Assembly (NCBI GenBank): GCA_006742785.1
Contig: AP019755.1
Location: 930,001-994,000 of the forward strand
Length of the DNA: 64,000 bases
Origin: Nitrosomonas stercoris
GTDB taxonomy: Bacteria > Pseudomonadota > Gammaproteobacteria > Burkholderiales > Nitrosomonadaceae
Direction: 5' to 3'
The first letter of the stretch is position 1; every line of letters starts with the position of its first letter. Of the stretch, positions 51,084 to 59,477 are shown piece by piece. Position numbers and translations under genes: made by a program. The notes under the pieces were generated by a model, which made no database searches, was not told the origin of the DNA, and saw nothing but the letters and a program-made list of their open reading frames with translations.

Positions 51084-51689
51084 TCAGGAATGGCAACAAT
51101 TGTCAGAATTGCTAGATATATGATGCAGTGTATTTCTGTCAGTATGTTGCATTTCCTTGCCACCCAAAGTAGCAAGTTTTAACACAAGTGTTTGCTCGTA
51201 ACTAAACGATCCATCATCGTTCAAAGTGAACGATCCACTGAAACCTCGAAGCTCTGCACGTTCTGATAAATATTTATTCTGCAAGATACCGTAATTCGGA
51301 TCACCTGGTGTAGCTTTGAAATGTAGTATCTTGTCACGTTCTTTGGCATCGCCACCAGCAATCATGGCAATGCCACGGCCGAAGACTACAACACGCATGA
51401 TTTGTCCCGTAGCTTTTTCCCATAGCATGTAACCAACTTCATCATGGAATGGATCCATGGCTTCTTCGCCGTGGCGCCATGCGGTCATTTGGTAATTAAG
51501 ACCTTCGAGTGATTGCTTGCCATTTTCTGTTTTTGGAATGGGATGAAACCAAGCTTTTTCAAAGTAACCGGTCTTTCCTATTTGATCATCCGCATTGTGG
51601 TATGACACATCAATACCAGTGTTGCCTTCCCATTCACCAACCAGCCAGGTGAGTGGTCCGAGTCTTTGCGGACCTAGAATTTCGTTCAT
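51084..51689 (-). CDS. Nitrobindin-like heme-binding beta-barrel protein (DUF1794/FABP-like)
   Basis: The protein has 201 residues and no signal peptide. LTWLVGEWEGNTGID is the nitrobindin/THAP4-C signature near the N-terminus. It is followed by beta-strands (YQMTAWRHGEEAMDPFHDEV, MLWEKATGQIMRVVVFGRG) of a lipocalin-sized barrel. Nitrobindins bind ferric haem and react with nitric oxide or peroxynitrite. That would suit an ammonia oxidiser that generates NO, but the haem-ligand His cannot be assigned with certainty here. Confidence 0.75.
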   Translation of the reverse strand: MNEILGPQRLGPLTWLVGEWEGNTGIDVSYHNADDQIGKTGYFEKAWFHPIPKTENGKQSLEGLNYQMTAWRHGEEAMDPFHDEVGYMLWEKATGQIMRVVVFGRGIAMIAGGDAKERDKILHFKATPGDPNYGILQNKYLSERAELRGFSGSFTLNDDGSFSYEQTLVLKLATLGGKEMQHTDRNTLHHISSNSDNCCHS

Positions 51690-51923
51690 GACAAACTCCT
51701 TATGTGATTGTTCATAGATTTACACTATACATAGGCGCAAGTTTGGATACAATTTTACAAGCATTGACCTTGTTCCCTGCTCGCCATAGGCAAAGAAAAG
51801 TTCGCAAAATCCATCAACTTTACGAAGAGTGCTAGATATGAAGCGAACATGATTTAGCGAAGAACAGATGGTAATTCCCCGCGAACTTAGCTGATGTCAA
51901 AAGTAGATTTTTCTCGTAATTTG

Positions 51924-52298
51924 TCACGAAGGAGATTTTGCATGACTTTGGCTACAGTTCGCGCCACCTTGCGCAATTGTGATGGCTTTATCATTTCGCT
52001 GCAGCGCTTCCTGCATAATCTCGGTCTTGAAACGTTGAACAAAGAACAGTAATAATCCGCGTGATAAGGGGTTTTGCCATATTTTTATGGCAGGTTTTTG
52101 CATATTTATTTTTGCAAATCCTGCTGTAAAACCCGCCCCTCCCGCAATAATCGGCCAGATTAGAGGATGTGCAGCCAGCTGGTGGCGTATTTGTACAGCT
52201 TTGTCGATGTAATGCTGACGAGCCGTTGTGATACGCGCACGAGCTATACGTATTTCATTCAGATTTTTGTAAAGTCCTATCATTGGTTGTCTTGTCAT
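51924..52298 (-). CDS. Conserved hypothetical protein, YqjK position
   Basis: This 124-residue protein is basic, with one hydrophobic stretch (HPLIWPIIAGGAGFTAGFA) and a later amphipathic segment (GLLLFFVQRFKTEIMQEA). I do not recognise a family. It overlaps the YqjE-like gene by 44 bases and is the third gene of a yqjD-yqjE-like set, where enterobacteria have yqjK. It is likely a small membrane-associated partner. Confidence 0.55.
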   Translation of the reverse strand: MTRQPMIGLYKNLNEIRIARARITTARQHYIDKAVQIRHQLAAHPLIWPIIAGGAGFTAGFAKINMQKPAIKIWQNPLSRGLLLFFVQRFKTEIMQEALQRNDKAITIAQGGANCSQSHAKSPS

Positions 52299-52782
52299 GC
52301 GTCGAAGTGCTTACCAGACCTGTTATCGTTCGATGCAGCTGTGCCCGTGTTTCGGGCAAACTTATCCGATGCAGGCAATACCGTAGACCATATAGCGCCA
52401 AAATGAGGCAGAACGCTAAAATTATCACAAGTATAGTGAGTGCGAGTATCCAGGAGCCGAACCATTTTGCTAATAACAATGCAGTGAGCATCGTTACAGA
52501 TAAGCTTAAGGCCAGGACAAAAAATATTGCGAGTACGATGCATAAGAAAGCAGCGGTTGCGATGCTGCGTGCCAGCTGCCATTCCGCAGTAAATAGTTGA
52601 CGCTGCGCTTGCATTAATTCTTGCAGCGCTAGCAAAACTTCCTTTAGTTCAGTTATCCAACGCAATGATAATGCCAACGAATCTGTATGATGCTTCGAAC
52701 TAAACACAATGTTTCGCTCGATCACTTTGCGCAGAAACTGTTGGCCTCCTGTCAACGACGAATCAAACGACCAATAATCCAT
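52255..52782 (-). CDS. YqjE-type phage-holin-superfamily membrane protein
   Basis: The protein has 175 residues. An amphipathic helix (TELKEVLLALQELMQAQRQL) is followed by two long membrane helices (about 75-100 and 105-130), the layout of the YqjE/phage holin III family. The N-terminus overlaps the previous gene by 31 bases, so the true start may be later. It is paired with a YqjD-like protein as in E. coli, where YqjD tethers ribosomes to the membrane in stationary phase. Confidence 0.75.
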   Translation of the reverse strand: MDYWSFDSSLTGGQQFLRKVIERNIVFSSKHHTDSLALSLRWITELKEVLLALQELMQAQRQLFTAEWQLARSIATAAFLCIVLAIFFVLALSLSVTMLTALLLAKWFGSWILALTILVIILAFCLILALYGLRYCLHRISLPETRAQLHRTITGLVSTSTHDKTTNDRTLQKSE

Positions 52783-53120
52783 CCGACTGCTAGCGCGATC
52801 ACAATAGATTGGCCTGGATTCTCTTGAATAAAAGTACGTGTGTTTCCGGCATAATCACTCGCTTGTTCTACCAGGTCATCGACTGCTTCGCGTCCGCGTT
52901 CACCCGCAGCTTCAGCGATATTCACTGCTTTTTTTGTAACCTTGCCCAATTTTTCTGTACCTTGCTCTACACCGTCTCCGGCCGTATCTGCTATTTTATC
53001 TAATGCGGTACTAATACGTTTGACCGCTTCGTTTGCTGCATCTTGTACTTTCTGAACGGTTTTTTCGATTTGTTCTGCTGCTTTATCTGCTTTTTCGTCA
53101 GATATTGATTTTTCAACCAT
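52752..53120 (-). CDS. YqjD/ElaB-family (DUF883) tail-anchored protein
   Basis: 122 residues, mostly Ala/Lys/Glu-rich helix or coiled coil ([40 protein letters not shown]). A C-terminal membrane anchor follows (SIVIALAVGWIIGRLIRR), and the pattern is diagnostic of DUF883. In E. coli these proteins sit in the inner membrane, bind ribosomes and rise under RpoS. A good AAGGAGA ribosome site precedes the ATG. Confidence 0.88.
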   Translation of the reverse strand: MVEKSISDEKADKAAEQIEKTVQKVQDAANEAVKRISTALDKIADTAGDGVEQGTEKLGKVTKKAVNIAEAAGERGREAVDDLVEQASDYAGNTRTFIQENPGQSIVIALAVGWIIGRLIRR

Positions 53121-53286
53121 GATTTATCTCCTTTAGTATGGGCGTCTGCTTACTTTGAGAATCATGAATAATTTCATGAAATTGGTATCACAGACGTGTT
53201 TTTCTTACGAAGGGATTGGATTGCCGCCTGGCATATTCAATCAGCCTTGTTCTTGTAAAATATTTATGCTTTTTTGGTATTGTTTG

Positions 53287-53619
53287 TCAAGGTTTCACGA
53301 CCAGATTGTTATATACCTTGGTAACCCCCTTGACAGAATATGCCAATTCGGTGGCACGATCTTTTTCAGCTTGGGATGTGGTAAATCCAGACAGTTGTAC
53401 TTCGCCTCCTTCTATGGTCTTGACGTTGATGTTAGCTGCTGAAGTGCCAGGGTCATTCGTCAATCTGGCTTTGACCTCTGTTGTAATGATGGAGCCGTCT
53501 ACATATTCACCCACAGATTCCTGGTGTTGCGCCACTGAACAGCTGGTAATCATTACTGTAGAGGCGCCAGCGATAACTGCAATTGCAATTGCAATTGCAA
53601 TTGCACGCGATATTGTCAT
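53287..53619 (-). CDS. BON-domain lipoprotein-like stress protein (OsmY-related)
   Basis: The protein has 110 residues. A signal segment contains a repeated Ala-Ile tract and a Cys (VMITSCSVAQ) that could be a lipidation site. One BON domain spans about 45-110 (IITTEVKARLTNDPGTSAAN, VQLSGFTTSQAEKDRATEL). BON domains bind membranes or other envelope components. The Ala-Ile tract is encoded by four GCAATT repeats (53579-53605), which could change number. A second BON gene lies 0.7 kb upstream in the same direction. Confidence 0.85.
   Translation of the reverse strand: MTISRAIAIAIAIAVIAGASTVMITSCSVAQHQESVGEYVDGSIITTEVKARLTNDPGTSAANINVKTIEGGEVQLSGFTTSQAEKDRATELAYSVKGVTKVYNNLVVKP
53579..53605. 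repeat. GCAATT hexanucleotide microsatellite inside a signal peptide
   Basis: Four perfect GCAATT units plus GCA lie within the signal-peptide codons of the BON protein. Gain or loss of a unit keeps the frame and changes the hydrophobic core by two residues (Ala-Ile). Confidence 0.9.
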
Positions 53620-53722
53620 GATGTTCTCCTTTGTAAAAGTGAATAAGTTATGTACTTGTGTTAGTGAGTTTAGAAAATATTACAACTTCACGTAGTATTT
53701 TGTGTACTCATCCCTAGAGTGA

Positions 53723-53896
53723 TCAAGCCACCATTCCAATACCGAGAAACCCGAGAGTAAGCAATACGAGTGTGACGAGTACAAACAGAAAGAAGAGGAG
53801 CTTCGCAATGGATGCCGTATTGGAACTGGTATTTCGGAAACCCAAAATGCCAGAAATCACTGAAATTATCGCAAAAATGATGGCCCACTTAAGCAT
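53723..53896 (-). CDS. DUF1328/YtjA-family small membrane protein
   Basis: This 57-residue protein is below usual gene-calling length limits. Translation from ATG 53896 reads MLKWAIIFAIISVISGILGF and continues through AKLLFFLFVLVTLVLLTLG to a stop at 53723. It has two membrane helices with the SGILGF motif typical of DUF1328. The family has no known function and is often found among general-stress genes. Its start lies about 200 bases downstream of the CsbD gene. An overlapping longer frame on the same strand has no family features and is rejected. Confidence 0.88.
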   Translation of the reverse strand: MLKWAIIFAIISVISGILGFRNTSSNTASIAKLLFFLFVLVTLVLLTLGFLGIGMVA

Positions 53897-54095
53897 ACAA
53901 TCACCCCTGATTTGGTTGAGATTCTAAAAAATCCATAAGCAACTATCTCCGCTACCGTTTCTGCGTTAAAAGACAGCTCGAATATTCGTTTGCTGAACAT
54001 AAATCCTGTTTCTCGATTAATTGAATGATATTGGCCAGCAAGCTGCGCGAAATACACCAACCAGCTTGATGTATTTCGCGTAAGCATGGATTGCC

Positions 54096-54293
54096 TTATA
54101 AAGAATCGTGAAACTTTTTGATCTGTTTTTTGGCCTCATCTCGAGCGATACCATAGCGTTCCTGCAATATTCCCTCCAGATACTCGCTGTTTCCTTCGGC
54201 AACTTTTAAATCATCATCGGTAAGCTCGCCCCAATGTTCTTTGATTTTTCCTGTTATTTGTTTCCATTGTCCCTTGATTTTGTCTTCGTTCAT
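54096..54293 (-). CDS. CsbD-family general stress protein
   Basis: Starting at ATG 54293, the product is 65 residues: MNEDKIKGQWKQITGKIKEH, then WGELTDDDLKVAEGNSEYLEG and a basic end. This is the classic CsbD pattern (E. coli YjbJ), a very abundant stationary-phase/osmotic-stress protein of unknown mechanism. Upstream in-frame codons would overlap the BON gene and do not belong to the family. Confidence 0.92.
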   Translation of the reverse strand: MNEDKIKGQWKQITGKIKEHWGELTDDDLKVAEGNSEYLEGILQERYGIARDEAKKQIKKFHDSL

Positions 54294-54348
54294 TTTGGAT
54301 TCCTTTTTTTGTTTATTTGAAAAATATATAGTTTTTACTAACCGACAT

Positions 54349-54711
54349 TTAGTTAGCTGGAGTGGCATCGACTGTCAGGCCCGAGATATCAACTCTTACG
54401 ACATCTTTGACACTTTGGGCAACGGCTTCTGCTTTTTTAATAAGAGTTTCATCTGGTTGTGTTCCGGTGAGCGTGACTACCCCATTATTTGTTTCAACTG
54501 ATATGTCGTTACTTTTGATGCCTTCAGTAATAGCTAGCTCTGCTTTGACTTTGGTGGTGATTACCGTGTCGCTGATTGATTGAGTGCTATCTGTAGATTC
54601 GTTTTCAAGAGAGGGTACTGTTGTTTCCATTGATTGTGCTGTTACTGTTCCGGCACTGAAGATCAACAAAGTCATTGCAGTAATAGTCGAAAATAAAATT
54701 TTTATTTTCAT
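54349..54711 (-). CDS. BON-domain periplasmic protein (OsmY-like)
   Basis: The protein has 120 residues with a Sec signal peptide (cleavage after TVTAQ, about 26). A single BON domain covers about 45-115 (TVITTKVKAELAITEGIKSN, NNGVVTLTGTQPDETLIKKA). OsmY-type proteins are induced by osmotic shock and support the outer membrane. It leads the leftward run of small stress genes and faces the PAS-LuxR regulator across a 311-base gap. Confidence 0.88.
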   Translation of the reverse strand: MKIKILFSTITAMTLLIFSAGTVTAQSMETTVPSLENESTDSTQSISDTVITTKVKAELAITEGIKSNDISVETNNGVVTLTGTQPDETLIKKAEAVAQSVKDVVRVDISGLTVDATPAN

Positions 54712-54821
54712 GATTATTCTCCTTATTTTATGAAAAATTAAAATTGGTCTGCAGATTTCCGGCGTGTGTATGAGTCAGCTATATATTCATTGATCAGATT
54801 TACCTATCGTACTTTTGCCGC

Positions 54822-54868
54822 TAGTGGCTACCGGTTACTTGCGTGTACAACAAGGTCGATAGCCACTA
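54822..54868. promoter_or_regulatory. Inverted repeat in the stress-cluster/regulator intergenic region
   Basis: TAGTGGCTA (54822-54830) and TAGCCACTA (54860-54868) are perfect complements in the gap between the divergent BON gene and the PAS-LuxR regulator gene. It could be an operator for the regulator or a leader stem. The rest of the 311-base gap shows nothing that I can name. Confidence 0.4.
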
Positions 54869-55022
54869 CTTAACTGATTGACCGCATTTATTAAATCATG
54901 GCATTGCAAGTTCAGGTAAGATGCAAATTTACTAAATGATGTAGTATTTTCATACCATTAGCATTTTGCGGTTTGACATGGAAACTCCAGCTCGAATAGA
55001 GGTTTTTTTATGAAGGATTCAT

Positions 55023-56495
55023 ATGGATACGACGCAGGATGAGCTGGATATCGGCAGAGAGCAGTTTAGGCAATTGGTCGCGCATTTGGTTGAAGGAGTG
55101 CTCCTGATTAATCCGGGTGGCAAGATTACATGGGCCAACAAAGCTGCACTTGAAATGCATGGCTGTGAGCAACTTGCAGAACTGGGAACAACTGTTGATC
55201 AATACCATAAACGCTTTGTGCTGACGTATTTGAATCACCATAAACTTGCTGTGAAACAGTATCCGATAATGCGCGCTGCTTCTGGTGAAGAATTCGATGA
55301 CGTCAGAGTGGAATTAACCTTGCATCGAAGAAATTCTGATTTTCGGCGTGTGCTTGTCATGCGCAGTATATTGTTCACAGATGTGAATGACGATGTTGGG
55401 GCTGTAGCACTTCTGATCAAAGATGAGACTGAACAGGTTAATGTGGAAGAGCGTTTTGAGCGCGCTTTTGCGGTTAACCCGGCTCCTGCCGTGATTTGTC
55501 GGTTATCAGATACTCGATATATTAAAGTAAGTCGTGGTTTTCTGAAAATGACGGGTTACAGTAGTGATCAGGTGATTGATAAATCACTGTATGAGTTAGA
55601 TGTTTTGCGCGAGGCTGAAAATCGCAAACAAGCTATTCAGTCACTACAAAGAGGAGAATCCATTGCGCAACAGGAAGCAATATTACGTGTACATGGGGGA
55701 GATGATAAATTTGTGATTGTGGCTGGTCAGCCAATTGAATTTGCTGATGAAGCGTGCATGATATTCACCTTTGTCGATCTGGATGCGCGTAAGCAGGCTG
55801 AGGAATCGTTGAAGCATAGTGAAGAGGTTTTTTTCAAAGCTTTCGATCTAGCACCAACTCCGATGATGGTGTGTATCGAACCCGCATGGCGTGTGGTTGC
55901 CGTTAACACCTCTTTTGAATCCGTTACTGGTTACGATAACGAGAAAGTTTACGGTAAAACTGTAACTGAAATTGGTTTATGGAATGATAAGAGGATATTA
56001 GAAATGATGCGCAGCGAGTTAGAGGAAAATGGTGGCATTCGTAATCATGAAATACCATTGTGCGGGACGGACGGCATCATGTTGGATACGCTGTTTTCAG
56101 CAGAATTTGTCACAATTAATGATGATGCCTGTGTGTTGTGCGTGTTTGAGGACATTACAGATCGTAAACGTACTGAAATGGAATTAGTTTCTGCTATTGA
56201 TGCGGTCATGCAAGATTCATCTTGGTTTAGTCAAACAGTGATGGAAAAACTTGCACAATTGCGCCAACCCGGAGCAACTGACTCAAAGTTGGAGCTTTCT
56301 GTTTTGACAGCGCGTGAAAAAGAGGTGTTGAGTCTGATTTGCCAAGGTAAAAGTAATACTGAAATTGCATCTGCACTAAATTTATCACCTAATACGGTAC
56401 GCAACCATGTTGCGTCAGTGTATGACAAGATTGGCGTACACCGACGTAGTGATGCTGTTGTTTGGGGACGCGAACGCGGATTAGCTAGTTATTGA
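55023..56495 (+). CDS. PAS-domain LuxR-type transcriptional regulator
   Basis: This is a soluble regulator of 490 residues. Three PAS-like sensor modules follow one another (about 15-130, 140-255, 265-385; for example RGFLKMTGYSSDQVIDKSLY and TSFESVTGYDNEKVYGKTV). A LuxR/GerE helix-turn-helix closes the protein (LTAREKEVLSLICQGKSNTE, NLSPNTVRNHVASVYDKIGV). No kinase or receiver domain is present, so it may sense redox, a ligand or light directly. It is divergent from the small stress genes, which are the obvious candidate targets. Confidence 0.88.
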   Translation: MDTTQDELDIGREQFRQLVAHLVEGVLLINPGGKITWANKAALEMHGCEQLAELGTTVDQYHKRFVLTYLNHHKLAVKQYPIMRAASGEEFDDVRVELTLHRRNSDFRRVLVMRSILFTDVNDDVGAVALLIKDETEQVNVEERFERAFAVNPAPAVICRLSDTRYIKVSRGFLKMTGYSSDQVIDKSLYELDVLREAENRKQAIQSLQRGESIAQQEAILRVHGGDDKFVIVAGQPIEFADEACMIFTFVDLDARKQAEESLKHSEEVFFKAFDLAPTPMMVCIEPAWRVVAVNTSFESVTGYDNEKVYGKTVTEIGLWNDKRILEMMRSELEENGGIRNHEIPLCGTDGIMLDTLFSAEFVTINDDACVLCVFEDITDRKRTEMELVSAIDAVMQDSSWFSQTVMEKLAQLRQPGATDSKLELSVLTAREKEVLSLICQGKSNTEIASALNLSPNTVRNHVASVYDKIGVHRRSDAVVWGRERGLASY

Positions 56496-56516
56496 TATGG
56501 CTGAAATCCGTAATAG

Positions 56517-57308
56517 CTATTGTTGCTGTATGTTGTCGTTATTGGATTTTTTCTGAGCCATTTCTTGCAAAATAGACATAAATTCCAAGGGTAGTGGAAA
56601 GACGATAGTAGAGCTTTTTTCACCTGCTATTTCGGTCAGTGTTTGCAGGTAGCGTAATTGCAAGGCTTGCGGCTGATCGGCTAATACTTGTGAGGCTTCA
56701 AGCAAATGGTGCGAGGCTTGCAGTTCGCCTTCTGCATGAATAATTTTGGCACGTCGCTCACGTTCAGCTTCAGCCTGTTTAGCGATGGCGCGCACCATGG
56801 TTTCATTCAGGTCAACATGCTTGATTTCAACATTTGAAACTTTAATGCCCCATGCTTCTGTTTGTTCATCCAGGATGGATTGAATATCTGCATTGAGTTT
56901 TTCACGGCTGGCCAGCATTTCATCAAGCTCATGTCTACCTAACACCGAGCGTAATGTGGTTTGTGCTAGCTGACTGGTTGCCATATTGTAATCTTCCACC
57001 TGAATAATAGCTTTTTCTGCATCTACTACTCGAAAATACAACACAGCGCTAACTTTTACCGAAACGTTGTCGCGAGAAATCACATCCTGACTAGGAACAT
57101 CCATCACGATGGTACGCATATCAACCCGGACCATGGTTTGCACCACTGGAATGAGAATGATAAGTCCAGGACCCTTCACACGCCAGAAGCGCCCCAGCAT
57201 AAATACCACTCCGCGCTCGTATTCTTTCAGCACTTTAAGCGCGCTGGCCAGGAAAAAGAGCGTGAAAATTAACAGTGGCGTAATAATCGACAGCATATCG
57301 ATGTACAT
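56517..57308 (-). CDS. Slipin / stomatin-like SPFH membrane protein
   Basis: The protein has 263 residues. A short N-terminal hydrophobic hairpin ([17 protein letters not shown]) is followed by a band-7/SPFH domain ([40 protein letters not shown]) and a C-terminal helix ([20 protein letters not shown]). It scaffolds membrane microdomains and pairs with NfeD proteases. The nfeD gene is immediately upstream, one base away, confirming the usual partnership. Confidence 0.93.
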   Translation of the reverse strand: MYIDMLSIITPLLIFTLFFLASALKVLKEYERGVVFMLGRFWRVKGPGLIILIPVVQTMVRVDMRTIVMDVPSQDVISRDNVSVKVSAVLYFRVVDAEKAIIQVEDYNMATSQLAQTTLRSVLGRHELDEMLASREKLNADIQSILDEQTEAWGIKVSNVEIKHVDLNETMVRAIAKQAEAERERRAKIIHAEGELQASHHLLEASQVLADQPQALQLRYLQTLTEIAGEKSSTIVFPLPLEFMSILQEMAQKKSNNDNIQQQ

Positions 57309-57309
57309 A

Positions 57310-58737
57310 TCAATTCTCCGTTGGATTGATGGTCAATTCAGGTTGGTTAGGTGTTACTTCAAGCGTTAAGCCGTGTACAGCCAGTACATTAACTTGTTGC
57401 CCGGATTTCAACGGCGTGCTGGAGTGCGCGCGCCATAATTCGCCCTGTATGCGGATCCAGCCTTCTCGCTCAAAGTCTGCGACGACTTCACCCGTGCTGT
57501 ACAGGAGTTGTTCGCTGCCGGTTGCAACTTGTTTTTTTCTGGATTTGAGTACCATGCCAAGTATGACAATGAGAAATCCGGCTGAGAGCAGCGCAAATGT
57601 TGCAATGAGTGGAATAGAAATACCGTAATCTGGCAAATCGGTATCGATCAGCATAATCGAGCCGATAACAAACGCTGCGACACCACCTATTCCTAATATG
57701 CCAATGCCCGGTACGAGTGCTTCCGCCACCATAAAAACAATGCCCAATAAGATTAGCGCTAATCCAGCGTAGTTGATGGGCAATACCTGAAAGGCAAATA
57801 GCGCTAACAATAAACAAATGGCGCCAACCACTCCAGGAATAATGACACCAGGCGTAGCAAATTCCAGAATCAAGCCATAAAATCCAATCAGCATCAAAAT
57901 ATAGGCAACATCCGGGTTGGTGATGACCGCTAATAAATTCGTACGCCAATCTTGAGTAAAGCGATCTAACGTCAGTGATTGAGTTGCCAATGTTAATTTT
58001 TGCCCGGCAACTTCAACTACACGATCATCTATTTGCGTGAGGAGATCTTGCAGATCATTAGCGATTAAATCAATAACATTGTTGTCCAGTGCTTCGGTTG
58101 CGGTCAAACTGACTCCTTCACGTACCGCTCGTTCTGCCCAGTCTGCATTGCGATCACGCATGCGAGCTAATCCACGTATATAAGCAGCCGCATCGTTGAT
58201 CATTTTTTTGGTCATCGCATCATCGGTTGCATCTTGCATGCCCGGAAAACGGAATTGGTCGTCTTGTAGTGGTTTATGCTCAGGTTTCACGTCTTGAGCA
58301 TAAACACCTAATTTAACCGGGGTAGCCGCACCCAGATTGGTGGCTGGTGCCATAGCAGCGATATGACTGGCATAAAGAATGTAAGTACCAGCGCTGGCTG
58401 CTCGCGCACCACCCGGTGCCACATAGCTGATCACAGGAATTGGCGAGGTAATGATAGCCTGGATAATTTTGCGCATGGATAGATCCAATCCGCCGGGCGT
58501 ATCAATTTGCAGAATAACAGCTCGAGCGTGTTGTTCGGCTGCTTTAGTCAAGCCACGCTGAATATAATCGTGCATGGCCGGACTGATGGCGCCATTGACA
58601 TCCAGCCAGACGGCGGTGTTGCTGCTGGAATGCGAGCTTGTTTGCGCGAATAATGAGTTGGTGCCCAATAACATCGCCACTAGCAAGCTGAAACATGCCC
58701 AATGAAATTTGCTGAATTGGTGGGCAGTCAAGCGCAT
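57310..58737 (-). CDS. NfeD-family membrane-bound serine protease (long form)
   Basis: The protein has 475 residues. It opens with a signal segment, then a ClpP/SppA-like periplasmic protease domain with [20 protein letters not shown] (nucleophile Ser) and a Lys-containing helix ([20 protein letters not shown]). Four or five membrane helices follow, and then a C-terminal NfeD OB-fold ([20 protein letters not shown]). The homologue in Pyrococcus cuts stomatin. It is the upstream partner of slipin in the same transcript. Confidence 0.93.
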   Translation of the reverse strand: MRLTAHQFSKFHWACFSLLVAMLLGTNSLFAQTSSHSSSNTAVWLDVNGAISPAMHDYIQRGLTKAAEQHARAVILQIDTPGGLDLSMRKIIQAIITSPIPVISYVAPGGARAASAGTYILYASHIAAMAPATNLGAATPVKLGVYAQDVKPEHKPLQDDQFRFPGMQDATDDAMTKKMINDAAAYIRGLARMRDRNADWAERAVREGVSLTATEALDNNVIDLIANDLQDLLTQIDDRVVEVAGQKLTLATQSLTLDRFTQDWRTNLLAVITNPDVAYILMLIGFYGLILEFATPGVIIPGVVGAICLLLALFAFQVLPINYAGLALILLGIVFMVAEALVPGIGILGIGGVAAFVIGSIMLIDTDLPDYGISIPLIATFALLSAGFLIVILGMVLKSRKKQVATGSEQLLYSTGEVVADFEREGWIRIQGELWRAHSSTPLKSGQQVNVLAVHGLTLEVTPNQPELTINPTEN

Positions 58738-58740
58738 GTG

Positions 58741-59343
58741 TTATTCAGACAGCCAACGTTGTCGTACTGCATCACGGTTCAGAGCGAGCCATTGCAATGC
58801 TATGATGGCACTGGCGGAATTGATTTTGCCGGTATGCAACAAGATTAACGCGTGCGCAAAAGAAACAATGTGCGTTTTGATGTCTTCATCTTCTTCCTGG
58901 TTGCCGTGAATACTGCCGGCAGTTATTGTTTGCATATCTACTTGACCACAAAACAGCATAATGCGTTCAGTGGTGCCGCCTGGGCTGACCAGATAATCAT
59001 AGAGTGGAATTAGATTGCTGATATGACAATCTGCTTCTTCAATCGCTTCTCTTAGTACAACTTGTTCCGATGTTTCATTATCTTCAATCACACCCGCGAT
59101 GATTTCCAGTAACCAAGGACCACCTGGTGCGAAAAGTGCACCGGCACGAAATTGTTCAATTAACAATATTTCATCGGTATGGGGATCATAAGGCAGTACG
59201 GCAGCGGCATGTCCGCGTTCAAATAATTCACGGGTAATAGAGCGACCCCATTCACCGTTAAATTTTTGATGACGTAAACGATAGCGTTCCAAGCGAAAAA
59301 AGCCTTGGTAACAAATCGTTTTTTCTTGTATGTCAAAATCCAT
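58741..59343 (-). CDS. nudF: Nudix hydrolase, ADP-ribose pyrophosphatase type
   Basis: A protein of 200 residues with a Nudix box: GVIEDNETSEQVVLREAIEE followed by an A-D-C end that departs slightly from the usual GU. The preceding GPWLLEIIAG and RAGALFAPGG match NudF. NudF hydrolyses ADP-ribose to AMP and ribose 5-phosphate. It lies three bases before nfeD, so nudF-nfeD-slipin is a probable operon. Confidence 0.9.
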   Translation of the reverse strand: MDFDIQEKTICYQGFFRLERYRLRHQKFNGEWGRSITRELFERGHAAAVLPYDPHTDEILLIEQFRAGALFAPGGPWLLEIIAGVIEDNETSEQVVLREAIEEADCHISNLIPLYDYLVSPGGTTERIMLFCGQVDMQTITAGSIHGNQEEDEDIKTHIVSFAHALILLHTGKINSASAIIALQWLALNRDAVRQRWLSE

Positions 59344-59361
59344 GGTTATGCCAAATGTGGA

Positions 59362-59455
59362 TTAGGGAATCTCTGAAAACATGAGCAATGTGATCAGCTT
59401 AAGCTAATTTTTTGCAAAGATGATGTAACGTGGGTGGTTTTCAGAGATTCCTTAA
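59362..59455. mobile_element. MITE-like inverted-repeat element, copy 3
   Basis: 94 bp with terminal arms TTAGGGAATCTCTGAAAAC (59362-59380) and GTTTTCAGAGATTCCTTAA (59437-59455), one mismatch over 19. The ends are essentially the same as copies 1 and 2, and the interior differs. It lies between the nudF start and the Tim44-domain gene. Confidence 0.7.
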
Positions 59456-59477
59456 TCTGTAATTTATTACAGTAGCA

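Noticed and set aside
53579-53605. Short tandem repeats considered as a CRISPR array
   Set aside because: The units are six bases long without spacers. No repeat-spacer pattern or cas gene was seen anywhere in the window.
53688-53888. 66-codon minus-strand frame next to the BON gene
   Set aside because: The overlapping frame from 53896 encodes a clear DUF1328 membrane protein, and this one has no recognisable features.
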